A stretch of DNA of 64,000 nt, from positions 25,654-89,653 of the forward strand of contig NZ_FYEH01000013.1 in NCBI RefSeq assembly GCF_900187945.1, read 5' to 3'. The notes below the pieces were generated by a model, which worked only from the letters and a program-made list of their open reading frames with translations, did no database searches and was not told the origin of the DNA. The stretch is from Arboricoccus pini (GTDB lineage: Bacteria; Pseudomonadota; Alphaproteobacteria; Geminicoccales; Geminicoccaceae). This document shows positions 54,482-63,667 of the stretch, piece by piece. A program made the position numbers and the translations under genes. How positions within the stretch are numbered: the stretch's first letter is position 1; each line of letters opens with the position of its first letter.

Positions 54482-55699
54482 TCATACATCTTTCGGTTGG
54501 GGAAGGGTTCCCAGCTGCGCATTGATGGCGACGGCCATCGTGTCACCGAGACGGCCGATGCGGCCCGAGAACATCGGCACGCCACCGCTCCGCAGCGTGA
54601 CCAGATCCTCGGTCGTGGTATCGAGCGCGAGGGTCGTGCCGACCTCGAAGCGCATGACATCGGCCAAGGACATGGACTGCTCGTCCAGGATAACCTCAAG
54701 CTCGAGGTCGGTTACCAGCATCTGCGTCGCCAGGTGATTTTCCCAGATCGAATCGCGGCCGAACTTCTCGCCCTTGAACATCTGCGTAAGCTGGCCGCGG
54801 ACCGGCTCGAGCGTGACGTAAGGCAGGACGAAATCGATGCTGCCGCCGCGATCCTCGAAACGGACATTCATGCGGAACACGACACAGGCGTTGCTCGGGC
54901 GCACGATCGCGACGAATCGCGGGTTGGTCTCGATGCGGTCGAGCCTGAAGTGAACCTGGGCCAGGGGCTCGAACGCTTGCGAGAGATCCTCAAGAATGAA
55001 CATGAGCAGCCGCTCGATCAGCCGCGTCTCGATCGAGGTATAGGGGCGCCCCTCAATGGGGGCCGCGGCCTGGCCACGCCTGCCGCCGAGCAGCAGGTCG
55101 ACGATCGTGTAGATCAATGCGCTGTCGACCGTCAGCATAAGATGGTGTTCCCATTGCTCAGGCTTGACGACGGCAAGCATGGCTGGCAGCGGCACACGGT
55201 CCAGATAGTCGCCAAAGCGATGCGCCGTGATTGTCTTCAAATCCACATCGACGGTTTGCGCCACCATCGAGCGGATGGTTGTGGTCAAGAGCCGCTCCAA
55301 CCGGTCGAAGATGACCTCGAGCATCGGCAGGCGCTCATAAGTCACGTCCTTGCGGCTGAGGATGGCGGCGAGGCCGGATGGCTTCTCGGATTCCGCTTCA
55401 TCGCCGACGCCAAGAAGATTGTCGATTTCGTTCTGGCTTAGACTGCGGGCCGGCGTGCCCGCATCGTCGTCAAGCTCGGTCCCCCAGGCGGCAGCCAGCG
55501 CATCCATGTCGTCCTCGCCGGCGTCCTGGTCTCCGGAGGTCTCCCGTTCAACCTCGGCTACCGTCTCGGCCGCCGCCGGCTTGCTGGCGTGTAGGCCAAG
55601 CTCGAGGTCAGACGGGTCGCTGGAGGGAGACGGCTCGCCCTGGGCGCCGATGGAAGGCGTGCCGCTGGTGGGATCGTCCTGGTCGATGCCCTCGCTCAT
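54482..55699 (-). CDS. fliM: Flagellar motor switch protein FliM
   Basis: The 405-residue product has the CheY-P binding motif LSQNEIDNLL at residues 87-96, a CheC-like middle domain (YERLPMLEVIFDRLERLL, LGGRRGQ near the GGxG loop) and a C-terminal SpoA domain (LELEVILDEQSMSLADVMRF). The CheY motif is normally at the extreme N-terminus. Here an acidic 86-residue extension precedes it, including DDMDALAAAWG, a tract common in related alphaproteobacteria. It forms part of the C-ring. It overlaps fliL by 4 bp. Confidence 0.96.
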   Translation of the reverse strand: MSEGIDQDDPTSGTPSIGAQGEPSPSSDPSDLELGLHASKPAAAETVAEVERETSGDQDAGEDDMDALAAAWGTELDDDAGTPARSLSQNEIDNLLGVGDEAESEKPSGLAAILSRKDVTYERLPMLEVIFDRLERLLTTTIRSMVAQTVDVDLKTITAHRFGDYLDRVPLPAMLAVVKPEQWEHHLMLTVDSALIYTIVDLLLGGRRGQAAAPIEGRPYTSIETRLIERLLMFILEDLSQAFEPLAQVHFRLDRIETNPRFVAIVRPSNACVVFRMNVRFEDRGGSIDFVLPYVTLEPVRGQLTQMFKGEKFGRDSIWENHLATQMLVTDLELEVILDEQSMSLADVMRFEVGTTLALDTTTEDLVTLRSGGVPMFSGRIGRLGDTMAVAINAQLGTLPQPKDV

Positions 55700-56211
55700 T
55701 GGACGAGAAGCTCCTTGAAGAGGACGTCTTGAATCTGCGCGGGCGCGATGATGAGGTTGATTCGCGCCTTGAGTTCGTCCTTCAGTCGCTGCATGCCTTC
55801 GCTGCCGCCGACCTCGTCGACGCTAAGGGCACGCAGATAGAGCTGCACTGCATCGAGGATCCTGGGCGTGGCATCCTTGATTCGCTCGCCGTCTTGCTCG
55901 TTGCCGAACTCCAGCGCGAAGCGGGTCTTCAAAAAATGCAGGCGCCTATCGCTCGACGTCAGATTGACGAGCATGTCGGGCATGTCGACAAAGGCAACCT
56001 TGCTCTCCATCGCCGGCTCGAGCCGGGCTTCGGCCGCCGGCGCTTCGGCACCGCGCGTGGCGCCATTTCTCCCGCCGCCGATGATGCCCAGATACCAGGC
56101 GCTGGCACCCGCCGCTGCAAACAACAGGAGGAGAACGGCGATCAGGATCAAGACTCCCTTATTCCTGCCTCGTGGGGCAGCGTTCGGGACGGCGTCGATT
56201 GCTGTGGACAT
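55696..56211 (-). CDS. fliL: Flagellar basal-body protein FliL
   Basis: The 171-residue product has one membrane helix (GVLILIAVLLLLFAAAGASAW) and a periplasmic domain with VDMPDMLVNLTSSDRRLHFL and ILDAVQLYLRALSVDEVGG, diagnostic for FliL. It binds around the MotAB stator. It is the first gene of the minus-strand flagellar operon, divergent from flgF. Confidence 0.95.
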   Translation of the reverse strand: MSTAIDAVPNAAPRGRNKGVLILIAVLLLLFAAAGASAWYLGIIGGGRNGATRGAEAPAAEARLEPAMESKVAFVDMPDMLVNLTSSDRRLHFLKTRFALEFGNEQDGERIKDATPRILDAVQLYLRALSVDEVGGSEGMQRLKDELKARINLIIAPAQIQDVLFKELLVQ

Positions 56212-56280
56212 TCTCGCTTCCAGCGCATCAAGCGGCGCAAGGCTCGGCCGCGGTCGGACGCCGTTCTACCGCCATAAGCG

Positions 56281-56295
56281 TTAACAAACGGTTGC
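56281..56295. promoter_or_regulatory. Possible CtrA-like site in the fliL/flgF control region
   Basis: TTAA-N7-TTGC at 56281-56295 is one arm short of the TTAA-N7-TTAA CtrA consensus. A second GTTAACC half-site lies about 50 bp further on, near 56335. In several alphaproteobacteria CtrA controls flagellar promoters, so this is suggestive only. Confidence 0.3.
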
Positions 56296-56423
56296 CACGC
56301 AGCGCCTTAGCTCCGCCTGGGAAATGCGGGAGCCGTTAACCTTTGGGCAACCACTCGATGATAGTTTGGCGCATGGAAGGGTGAGACGCGCCGTCATCGC
56401 CCAGCGATCGTCGAAGATCGGTC

Positions 56424-57146
56424 ATGGAAACAACAGCCTATATCGCGCTCAGCCGGGCAGTGGCGCTCGATCGCCAGATGACCAATGTGGCCAACAACAT
56501 GGCCAACACGGGCACCAGCGGCTACCGGGCCGAGCACAGCGATTTCAAGACCATCCTCGAGAAATCCGGATCATCGCAAAAGCTGGCCTTCGTCCAGGAT
56601 CAGGGCATGATCCGCGACGATACAGCGGGTGCCGTCGAGCAGACGGGCAACGATCTCGACCTCGCGATCGCCGGCGACGCCTATTTCGTCGTCCAGACCC
56701 CGAACGGCAATCGCTATACACGCGCCGGACATTTCCAGCTCGACCAGCAAGGCCGGATCGTGACCTCGGACGGCGCCCTCCTTCTGGATGAGAACAACGC
56801 GCCCATCATTTTGCCGGAGCAGCCCGGCAAGGTGGCGATCGGGCCGGACGGCAGCATCACCACCGATCAGGGCCAAGAGGGCAAGGTCGGCCTCGTCAAT
56901 CTTGCCAACCCCGATGGCATGAAGCGCGAGGCAGGCTCGCGCTACGCGAGCGACGAGGTGCCGACACCAGCCACCGATGCCACGATCGTGCAAGGCTCGA
57001 TCGAACAGTCAAACGTCCAGCCGATCCGTGAGATCACCTTGATGATCGACACCCAACGCGCCTTCGAGGGCTCGATCAGGCTGATCGAAACGCATCATGA
57101 ACTCGAACGCAAAGCGGTCGAGAAAATCACCAACGTGCAGGCCTGA
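56424..57146 (+). CDS. flgF: Flagellar basal-body rod protein FlgF
   Basis: The 240-residue product starts METTAYIALSRAVALDRQM and has the rod-protein N-terminal motif VANNMANTGTSGYRAEH. The middle segment is DLDLAIAGDAYFVVQTPNG, and the C-terminal helix is IREITLMIDTQRAFE. FlgF is a proximal rod component. flgG follows after 32 bp. Confidence 0.96.
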   Translation: METTAYIALSRAVALDRQMTNVANNMANTGTSGYRAEHSDFKTILEKSGSSQKLAFVQDQGMIRDDTAGAVEQTGNDLDLAIAGDAYFVVQTPNGNRYTRAGHFQLDQQGRIVTSDGALLLDENNAPIILPEQPGKVAIGPDGSITTDQGQEGKVGLVNLANPDGMKREAGSRYASDEVPTPATDATIVQGSIEQSNVQPIREITLMIDTQRAFEGSIRLIETHHELERKAVEKITNVQA

Positions 57147-57178
57147 CAGGCGGCTCGATCTGAATTGGAGAACTGACC

Positions 57179-57961
57179 GTGCGGGCATTAAGCGTCGGCG
57201 CCACCGGAATGATGGCGCAGCAACTGAACGTCGAGACGATCTCGAACAACATCGCGAACATGACGACGACAGGCTATAAGCGCCGTCGCGCGGAGTTCCA
57301 GGATCTCCTCTACCAGAGCGAGCGGCGCACGGGATCGGCCACCTCGGACGAGACGAGGGCACCGACGGGCATCCAGCTCGGCCTCGGCGTCAAGACAGCG
57401 GCCGTCTACCCCGTCACCGATCAGGGCGAGCTCACCAACACCGAGAACAAGTTGGACGTCGCGATCCAGGGCTCCGGCTTCTTCGTCGTCGACAAGCCCG
57501 ACGGCGAGCAGGCCTATACCCGCTCCGGCAATTTCCAGCTTAGCCAGGATGGCAACATCGTCACGCCGGACGGTTTCGAGCTCAGTCCGGCCATTCAAGT
57601 GCCGGTGGATGCGACCGAAGTTTCGATCAATGCGAGCGGCCAGGTTTCGGCCAAGATCTCGGGCCAGACCAATCTCCAGGTGCTGGGCCAACTCGAGCTT
57701 GCTACCTTCGTCAATCCCGCTGGCCTCGAGGCCAGCGGCAGCAATCTCTGGATGGAGACAGAAGCCTCGGGTGCGCCGACCCTCTCGACACCGGGTACGG
57801 AAGGTGCCGGAACCGTCCTGCAAGGCTATCTCGAGAGTTCGAACGTCAATCCGGTCCAGGAACTCACCTCGCTGATCATGGCGCAACGCGCCTACGACAT
57901 GAACTCCAAGGTCATCACGGCTTCCGACCAGATGATGTCCACCATCACGCAGATGCGATGA
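57179..57961 (+). CDS. flgG: Flagellar distal rod protein FlgG
   Basis: The 260-residue product begins with GTG (MRALSVGATGMMAQQLNVE) and shows ISNNIANMTTTGYKRRRAEF, GSGFFVVDKPDGEQAYTRSG and the conserved end VNPVQELTSLIMAQRAYDMN, typical of FlgG. The length is the usual 260. Its TGA overlaps the flgA start. Confidence 0.97.
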   Translation: MRALSVGATGMMAQQLNVETISNNIANMTTTGYKRRRAEFQDLLYQSERRTGSATSDETRAPTGIQLGLGVKTAAVYPVTDQGELTNTENKLDVAIQGSGFFVVDKPDGEQAYTRSGNFQLSQDGNIVTPDGFELSPAIQVPVDATEVSINASGQVSAKISGQTNLQVLGQLELATFVNPAGLEASGSNLWMETEASGAPTLSTPGTEGAGTVLQGYLESSNVNPVQELTSLIMAQRAYDMNSKVITASDQMMSTITQMR

Positions 57962-58701
57962 GCGCCATGACACGTTCCGGCTGGCTGGCCCTCCTCTTCC
58001 TGATCGCGGCAGTATTAGGGCATGCCAAGGCTGCCTCGCTCACCCTGGAAAAAGGGAGGCCGTTCACGCAATCGGGCTTCGAGCAGCTTATCGAGGATGC
58101 GCTGCCACCTTCGCAGCCCGGCCAGCGGCTGGCGTTGCGGACGTTGACGCCGTCCTTGCCGATGAACAACTCGACGAACCAGCCTGTGCTCCTCGACCTC
58201 GCGGACCTGCAGATCGATCGCGCGAGAGGACGTTTCGAGGCAGAACTCGTCGTTCAGGCTGAGGGCGGCCGCCGCAATCCCTTAAAGCTGGTCGGCAGTG
58301 TTACGACCGAGGTCGAGGTGATCAGCCTGACGGCACCCGTTGCGGCAGGCAGCTCGATCGACCCTTCGGATGCCTCCATCACCTGGATAGCAGAGGGGCG
58401 CCTGCCCGAGGATGCTCTTCGAGACCCGAGCCAGCTCAAGGGCATGGAGGCGGCACGCCGCCTGCCTGCCGGCAAGCCGTTGCGGGAGGGCGACATCCGA
58501 CCCGCCAGCCTCGTGCGGCGGAATGACGTCGTCGACATCGTTTACCACAGCAATGGTATGGAGATTTCGCTGCTCGGACGATCGCTGAGCGACGGGAGCA
58601 GCGATGCGATGGTCCGCGTCATCAACGGAGATACCGGCAAGGAACTGCAGGCGCGCGTCATTGGCCAAAAGCAGGTTGAAGTGAAGGGAATGACGCGATG
58701 A
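57958..58701 (+). CDS. flgA: Flagellar P-ring chaperone FlgA
   Basis: The 247-residue product has a signal peptide (WLALLFLIAAVLGHAKA) and a SAF-type C-terminal domain with AARRLPAGKPLREGDIRPA, VVDIVYHSNGMEISLLG and NGDTGKELQARVIG. FlgA helps assemble the FlgI P-ring in the periplasm. It overlaps flgG and flgH by 4 bp. Confidence 0.92.
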   Translation: MSAMTRSGWLALLFLIAAVLGHAKAASLTLEKGRPFTQSGFEQLIEDALPPSQPGQRLALRTLTPSLPMNNSTNQPVLLDLADLQIDRARGRFEAELVVQAEGGRRNPLKLVGSVTTEVEVISLTAPVAAGSSIDPSDASITWIAEGRLPEDALRDPSQLKGMEAARRLPAGKPLREGDIRPASLVRRNDVVDIVYHSNGMEISLLGRSLSDGSSDAMVRVINGDTGKELQARVIGQKQVEVKGMTR

Positions 58702-59450
58702 AGGCTTCGAAGATCAGCCTGGTCGGTGCGGCCCTCCTGGCCATGTCTCTTGCGGGATGCGTGGTCGCCGACAGGCTGGCCAATGTCGGCCAGGCGCCGC
58801 AGTTCAGCCCTGTGGTCAACCCGACGCAGCAACCGAACTATCAGCCGGTCAATCTGCCGATGCCAGCACCGGAGCCCATGGTGGCGGCCGGTGCCAACTC
58901 GCTCTGGCGAAGCGGTGCCCGCGGCTTCTTCCGCGATCAGCGCGCACGGCGGATCGGCGACATCCTAACCGTTGCCGTCAAGATCAAGGACAACGCGACG
59001 CTGGCAAATGAGAGCAAGAGATCACGAGCGAACAGCGACAAATTCGGCCTGGCATCATTTTTCGGCTTCGAGAAGAAGCTAGAGAGGGCACTCCCGAATG
59101 GGGCGGATTCGAATTCGCTCGTAGATGCCAGCAGCGACACCTCCAACGATGGCAAAGGTGGAGTCGTCCGCAAGGAAGATATCGAGCTCAATCTCGCGGC
59201 CGTAATCGTCCAGGTTCTCCCAAACGGGAATTTCGTCATCAACGGACGCCAGCAGGTCCGCGTCAACTATGAGATGCGGGACATCACCGTTGCCGGCATT
59301 GTCCGCCCGGAGGACATCACGCCGACCAACACGATCAGCCATGAGAAGATCGCCGAACTGCAATTTGGATACGGCGGACGCGGCCAGCTCACGGATGTTC
59401 AGCAGCCACGCTACGGCGCCCAGGTCCTGGATGCGATATTGCCCTATTAG
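58698..59450 (+). CDS. flgH: Flagellar L-ring lipoprotein FlgH
   Basis: The 250-residue product has a lipoprotein signal (MSLAGC lipobox) and the FlgH blocks SLWRSGARGFFRDQRARRIGD, AVIVQVLPNGNFVINGRQQV and VRPEDITPTNTISHEKIAEL. It forms the outer-membrane L-ring. flgI, which normally follows, is not present; the next 590 bp hold no intact flagellar gene. Confidence 0.96.
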   Translation: MKASKISLVGAALLAMSLAGCVVADRLANVGQAPQFSPVVNPTQQPNYQPVNLPMPAPEPMVAAGANSLWRSGARGFFRDQRARRIGDILTVAVKIKDNATLANESKRSRANSDKFGLASFFGFEKKLERALPNGADSNSLVDASSDTSNDGKGGVVRKEDIELNLAAVIVQVLPNGNFVINGRQQVRVNYEMRDITVAGIVRPEDITPTNTISHEKIAELQFGYGGRGQLTDVQQPRYGAQVLDAILPY

Positions 59451-60042
59451 AAAATCAGGCTGCGGGCCCCTAAGCATCGTCGACGCGCTCGATCCCGGCA
59501 CCGCCGCGCTTTGAGGCAATGAGCAAACGTGTCGAATGACGCTTCGCGGCAACCGACTGGGCAGCCAAAGGTGGAGCGATCATCGCGAGGGATGCCCAGC
59601 CATCGCATGGGATTGTCTTCATGGTGCAGCACTCGGACCATGAGCCGAGTACGGAGAGCATCAGCGTAACGGCCGGCCGGCCAAGCGTCGCGGGAACGGC
59701 GTCGGCGCGTGGCCTCAGGCTGCCGGGGCCTGCGGCCGGCAGCCTGGACAATCGTCCAATCGGGCTTGTGCCGACCGGCATGATGAGGCGGGGCACGGCA
59801 AGCTACGCCAATCGAGCTGGTGACACACGCTGAACCCCTCGCCAGCGTTGCGGCAGACGGCGCTCCTTTGGCCAAGGCTAGCGGACGCCCATGGTCAGGG
59901 GGCTTCATGCGGCGACGGTCGGGGGGACATCGTGTCGATTGGCAGCAGGCGATCTCTTGCGTATCTTGAAACTTGATGCCCGTCGCTGATGGCCCGATCC
60001 GGTCCATGGCGGGATGGAATGTTTCGAGCGCCGGATAATGCT
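59451..60042. other. Intergenic stretch with a possible L,D-transpeptidase-like remnant
   Basis: No intact gene is seen in 592 bp. On the minus strand near 59500-59650 the frame spells MRWLGIPRDDRSTFGC and EASFDTF, which faintly resembles the DNRISYGCINVP active-site region of YkuD-like proteins. The similarity is weak and the frame has no domain around it. Confidence 0.25.
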
Positions 60043-60741
60043 ATGCCTTTGGCCTTGATCGGTCTCGATGCCGACGACACGCTTTGGCATAATGAGACTT
60101 ATTTCAGGCTCACGCATCAACGCTTCGCCGACCTCCTGGCGCCTTTCGCCGATCCCGACGACATCGAGGCCCGGCTCCTGGCCGTTGAAGAGCGCAATCT
60201 CCGCATCTATGGCTACGGCGCCAAGGGCTTCACGCTTTCGATGCTGGAGACGGCGCTGGAGATCAGCCACGGCCAGGTGTCGAGTGCCATCCTGGCGGAA
60301 GTCCTCGAGGCTGGCCGCGCCATGCTCAGCCAGCCGGTCGAGCCGCTGCCCGGCGTCGGTCAGGCCCTGTCGCGGCTGGCCGAACGCGCAAAGCTCGTTC
60401 TCATCACCAAGGGCGATCTCTTCCACCAGGAAAGCAAGCTAGCGGCATCCGGGCTCGGCGATTTCTTCAGCGGTGTCGAGATCGTCAGCAACAAGTCGCC
60501 CGAGGTCTATGCCCGTGTCTTTCGTCGCCACGGCGCAGAGCCGGCCGCTGCCCTCATGGCCGGCAATTCCGTTCGCTCCGACATCCTGCCGCCGCTCGAT
60601 TGCGGCAGCTACGCAGCACTCATCCCCTACCATCTGATCTGGGCGCACGAGGCGGCCGCAGCCCCGCACGACCATCCGCGCTTTCGCCAGCTCGACAGTC
60701 TGGACGCGCTTCCCGCGTGGATCGATTCTCTCGATTCCTGA
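60043..60741 (+). CDS. HAD-superfamily hydrolase
   Basis: The 232-residue product has HAD motif I in LIGLDADDTLWHNE, motif II in LVLITKGD, a Lys in VSNKSPEVY and the acidic motif IV region AGNSVRSDILPP. The alpha-helical cap between motifs I and II makes it a subfamily I phosphatase of the YjjG type. The substrate is unknown. Upstream in-frame ATGs at 60019 and 59989 are alternatives; motif I starts seven residues after 60043. Confidence 0.85.
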   Translation: MPLALIGLDADDTLWHNETYFRLTHQRFADLLAPFADPDDIEARLLAVEERNLRIYGYGAKGFTLSMLETALEISHGQVSSAILAEVLEAGRAMLSQPVEPLPGVGQALSRLAERAKLVLITKGDLFHQESKLAASGLGDFFSGVEIVSNKSPEVYARVFRRHGAEPAAALMAGNSVRSDILPPLDCGSYAALIPYHLIWAHEAAAAPHDHPRFRQLDSLDALPAWIDSLDS

Positions 60742-60761
60742 GCTTGAAAGCCTCGCCCGAG

Positions 60762-61130
60762 ATGCCCAAAATGCCATCACCATGCCCTGCCATTGTCGAC
60801 TTCCAGGCATCCCTGCCCGCCGCGGAATCCTTCCGTCCGGCGGCGGAGCGCATCCTCGCTGGCGATCCATCGCAAGCCGCGTGGAATCTGTTTGCCACCG
60901 GCGACGGCCGCTTCAATTGCGGCATCTGGACCAGCGAGGCCGGCTCATGGCGTGTCGCCTTCACCGAGAACGAATTTTGCCACCTTCTCGAGGGCGTCAT
61001 CCTTGTCAAAGGAGACGACGGCAGCGAGTGGCGCTTTTCGGCCGGCCAGGCATTCGTCGCGCCTGCCGGCTTTACCGGCACCTGGACGGTGCTCGAGCCG
61101 GCACGAAAATTCTACGCCGTCTACGAATAG
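60762..61130 (+). CDS. Cupin-domain protein (DUF861-type)
   Basis: The 122-residue product has the short cupin barrel of the EutQ/DUF861 type, with NCGIWTSEAGSWRVAFTENE, FCHLLEGVILVKGDDGSEW and FVAPAGFTGTWTVLEP. It lies 20 bp after the HAD gene and is probably co-transcribed. The start at 60762 was chosen because similarity to the family begins close to it. The function is not known. Confidence 0.82.
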   Translation: MPKMPSPCPAIVDFQASLPAAESFRPAAERILAGDPSQAAWNLFATGDGRFNCGIWTSEAGSWRVAFTENEFCHLLEGVILVKGDDGSEWRFSAGQAFVAPAGFTGTWTVLEPARKFYAVYE

Positions 61131-61673
61131 CGCCGGGCCTCCTGGCCCCCTCATCCATCGTCCTGCCCGCGCCCATAGCCTCCCGGCACTCCATCCATCC
61201 GCACCTGCGACCGCAGTAAGGACGGATCGGCCCCGCCCATTTCCGGTTCTCCATCCAGCAGCGCCGCTCGCACGACCAGGACGGCCGATCGACGATGCTC
61301 CATGCCCACCGGCCAAGGACGCTCGTCGGACCGGCCCTGCCCCGACGCTCTCGACGCCCCGCGCCACCGGGACCATCAGTGCAGCCAACAACCGCGAATC
61401 CCGGCGCGGCAGCCTGCCTTTTTTCAGCGCGCCACATACACCCCCGTTCGCGACGGGTCGCTTGCCCCTAAAGCCAAGCCGTCGCTAGGAGCGCCGCCCG
61501 CGCAGGCCAGGCCCGAGGGCGCTTCCCCCAAAATACCGGTCTCGCGAGGCCGGCCAGACCGGATCTCGCCCAGACGACGCCGGTGGCGGCCGCCGCCCGG
61601 GCCGGCGGATGGATGACCTGTCGCGACATCATCCGGGGCAGAGCAACCACCACGCCAAGGGATCGACGCCGCC
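61131..61673. other. Intergenic stretch, nothing recognised
   Basis: These 543 bp are very G+C-rich and contain only Pro/Arg/Ala-rich open frames, which arise from base composition. No motif, dyad or start context supports a gene. Confidence 0.5.
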
Positions 61674-63410
61674 TCAACCCGCCAGCCGGTCGGTGTCGGC
61701 GGCAAACTGGGCGTGATGCAGGCGGCTATAGACGCCCTCGGCGCGCAGCAACGCCCCATGCGCCCCCTGCTCGACAATGCGCCCGTCCTCGATGACGACG
61801 ATCCGATCGGCGTTCCTGATCGTCGCCAGCCTATGGGCAATCACAAGGCTAGTCCGCCCCCGCGCCAACTCGGCCAGCGATTGTTGAATCGCCCTCTCCG
61901 TCTCCGTATCCAAGGCTGAGGTCGCCTCGTCCAGAATGAGGATCGGCGGATTCTTCAAGAACATGCGCGCGATCGCCAGACGCTGCTTTTGCCCGCCGGA
62001 GAGCTTGACGCCGCGCTCGCCGATCACCGTGTCCAACCCAGCCGGCAGCTGCTCCAACATCGGCGACAGACGGGCTCGCTCGGCCGCCGCACGAATGGCC
62101 GTCTCGTCCGCATCCAGCCGCCCATAGGCGATATTCTCCCTGATCGTGCCAGCAAAGAGAAAGACATCCTGCTGCACGAGGCCGATCTGCGCCCGCAACG
62201 AGGCCAGCGTCATGTCGCGAATATCGATCCCGTCGATCGTCACCGCCCCGGCATCGACATCATAAAAGCGCGGCAACAGCGAGCAGATCGTCGTCTTGCC
62301 TGCCCCGGACGGCCCGACGAACGCCACCGTCTCGCCGGCCCTGATCTCAAGATCGATCCCCTTGAGGATCGACGCCTCGCCGTATCCGAAGGTGACGCCC
62401 TTGAACCTTATCTCGCCCTTGAGCCCGCTGACGGACACGGCACCCGGCCGGTCGACGATCTCGGGCTCGGTATCCAAAAGCTCCGTGTATCGCTTGAAGC
62501 CCGCAATGCCGCGCGGATAAATCTCAAGGACGGCATTGATCTTCTCGACCGGCCGAAAAAACACCCCGACCAGCAAAAGAAAGCCGATGAACCCGCCGGC
62601 ACTGAGTTCGCCATGCAGGACCAGCCAGGTCCCGACCACCATGACAACCAGCTGCGTCAGCCGCATCGAGAGATAGGAGAGCGACATGCTGGCCGCCATC
62701 GCCCGATAGGCCTGGAGCTTGGTCAGCCGGTAGCGCGCATTGTCCTCCGCAAAGAGCCGGCGCTCATAAGCCTCGTTGGCAAAGGCCTGCACCACGCGAA
62801 TTCCACCCACATTCTCCTCAATGCGCGCATTGAAATCGCCCACCCGCGCGAACAAAGCCCGCATCGTTCTCGTCATCCGCGCGCCATAATGACTGGCAAG
62901 CCAACCCGTCGTCGGCACGATCACCAGCGTCACCAGCGCCAGCTTCTCGTTCACCATGAACATCAAGGCGAAGGCACCAAGGAACGTCATCACGGCAATG
63001 AACAAATCCTCCGGCCCATGATGCGCAACCTCGCCAATATCCTCCAGATCCTTCGTGATACGCCCGACCAGACGGCCCGTCTTCTGATTGTCGAAATAAC
63101 GAAACGATAATTTCTGCAAATGCTCAAAAGCCTTGCGACGCATCGTCGTCTCAATATTAATCCCGAGCTTGTGGCCCCAATAATTGACCACGACCATCAA
63201 GCCGGTATTCAGAAGATAAATGAACAAGAGACCAATCGACGCCAAGACGATCAGCCCCCAGTCTTGGCCAGGCAGCAGCCGATCGACAAACGCCTTCACC
63301 GCCACCGGAAAACCAAGCTCCAGAAAGCCCGAAACGATCGCACAGCCGAAATCAAGGAGGAACAATGCCTTGAATGGTCGATAATAGTTCAGAAATCGTC
63401 TAAGCAACAT
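61674..63410 (-). CDS. MsbA-like ABC exporter (fused membrane and ATPase domains)
   Basis: The 578-residue half-transporter has a six-helix membrane domain (about 15-310) and an ATPase domain with Walker A GPSGAGKTT, Q-loop QQDVFLF, signature LSGGQKQRL, Walker B ILILDEATSALD and switch His in IAHRL. It should export a lipid or drug as a homodimer. The start at 63410 (MLLRRFLNYYRPFK) fits the family; the upstream in-frame extension does not. The substrate is unknown. Confidence 0.94.
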   Translation of the reverse strand: MLLRRFLNYYRPFKALFLLDFGCAIVSGFLELGFPVAVKAFVDRLLPGQDWGLIVLASIGLLFIYLLNTGLMVVVNYWGHKLGINIETTMRRKAFEHLQKLSFRYFDNQKTGRLVGRITKDLEDIGEVAHHGPEDLFIAVMTFLGAFALMFMVNEKLALVTLVIVPTTGWLASHYGARMTRTMRALFARVGDFNARIEENVGGIRVVQAFANEAYERRLFAEDNARYRLTKLQAYRAMAASMSLSYLSMRLTQLVVMVVGTWLVLHGELSAGGFIGFLLLVGVFFRPVEKINAVLEIYPRGIAGFKRYTELLDTEPEIVDRPGAVSVSGLKGEIRFKGVTFGYGEASILKGIDLEIRAGETVAFVGPSGAGKTTICSLLPRFYDVDAGAVTIDGIDIRDMTLASLRAQIGLVQQDVFLFAGTIRENIAYGRLDADETAIRAAAERARLSPMLEQLPAGLDTVIGERGVKLSGGQKQRLAIARMFLKNPPILILDEATSALDTETERAIQQSLAELARGRTSLVIAHRLATIRNADRIVVIEDGRIVEQGAHGALLRAEGVYSRLHHAQFAADTDRLAG

Positions 63411-63587
63411 GATCACCCGGACAGAGCAATAAGACGGCAAGACTAATCTAACCGTTTCTCCAACGGCTCGCCAGTCAAGCCCACACAACGCCCCCAGCCG
63501 GGAATGCAGACGGAAGTGGCCTCCGGCTGCCCCCGGCGATCTGATGATCGCCGTCTCGCTGCGAGAAAGTAGGGATGCCTCCGGCGG

Positions 63588-63608
63588 CCAGGGGGCACCG
63601 CCCCCTGG
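63588..63608. repeat. GC-rich stem-loop, repeat-like element
   Basis: CCAGGGGGC-ACC-GCCCCCTGG forms a 9-bp stem with a 3-nt loop, preceded by GCCTCCGGCGG and followed by GACCCGGG. Similar sequence is, to my knowledge, dispersed between genes in Rhodospirillales-type genomes, so it may be a REP-like or terminator-like repeat. Confidence 0.55.
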
Positions 63609-63667
63609 ACCCGGGTTGGGGTGGGGTTGTCGGTCGCGGGTGAGGATCGAGTCTTACCCGGCCACCA

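Noticed and set aside
56212..56423. Sigma-54 promoter for fliL or flgF
   Set aside because: No GG-N10-GC site with acceptable flanks was found; only weak CtrA-like half-sites are present.
61131..61673. Several Pro/Arg-rich frames
   Set aside because: Composition-driven; no motif, ribosome-binding site or family resemblance.
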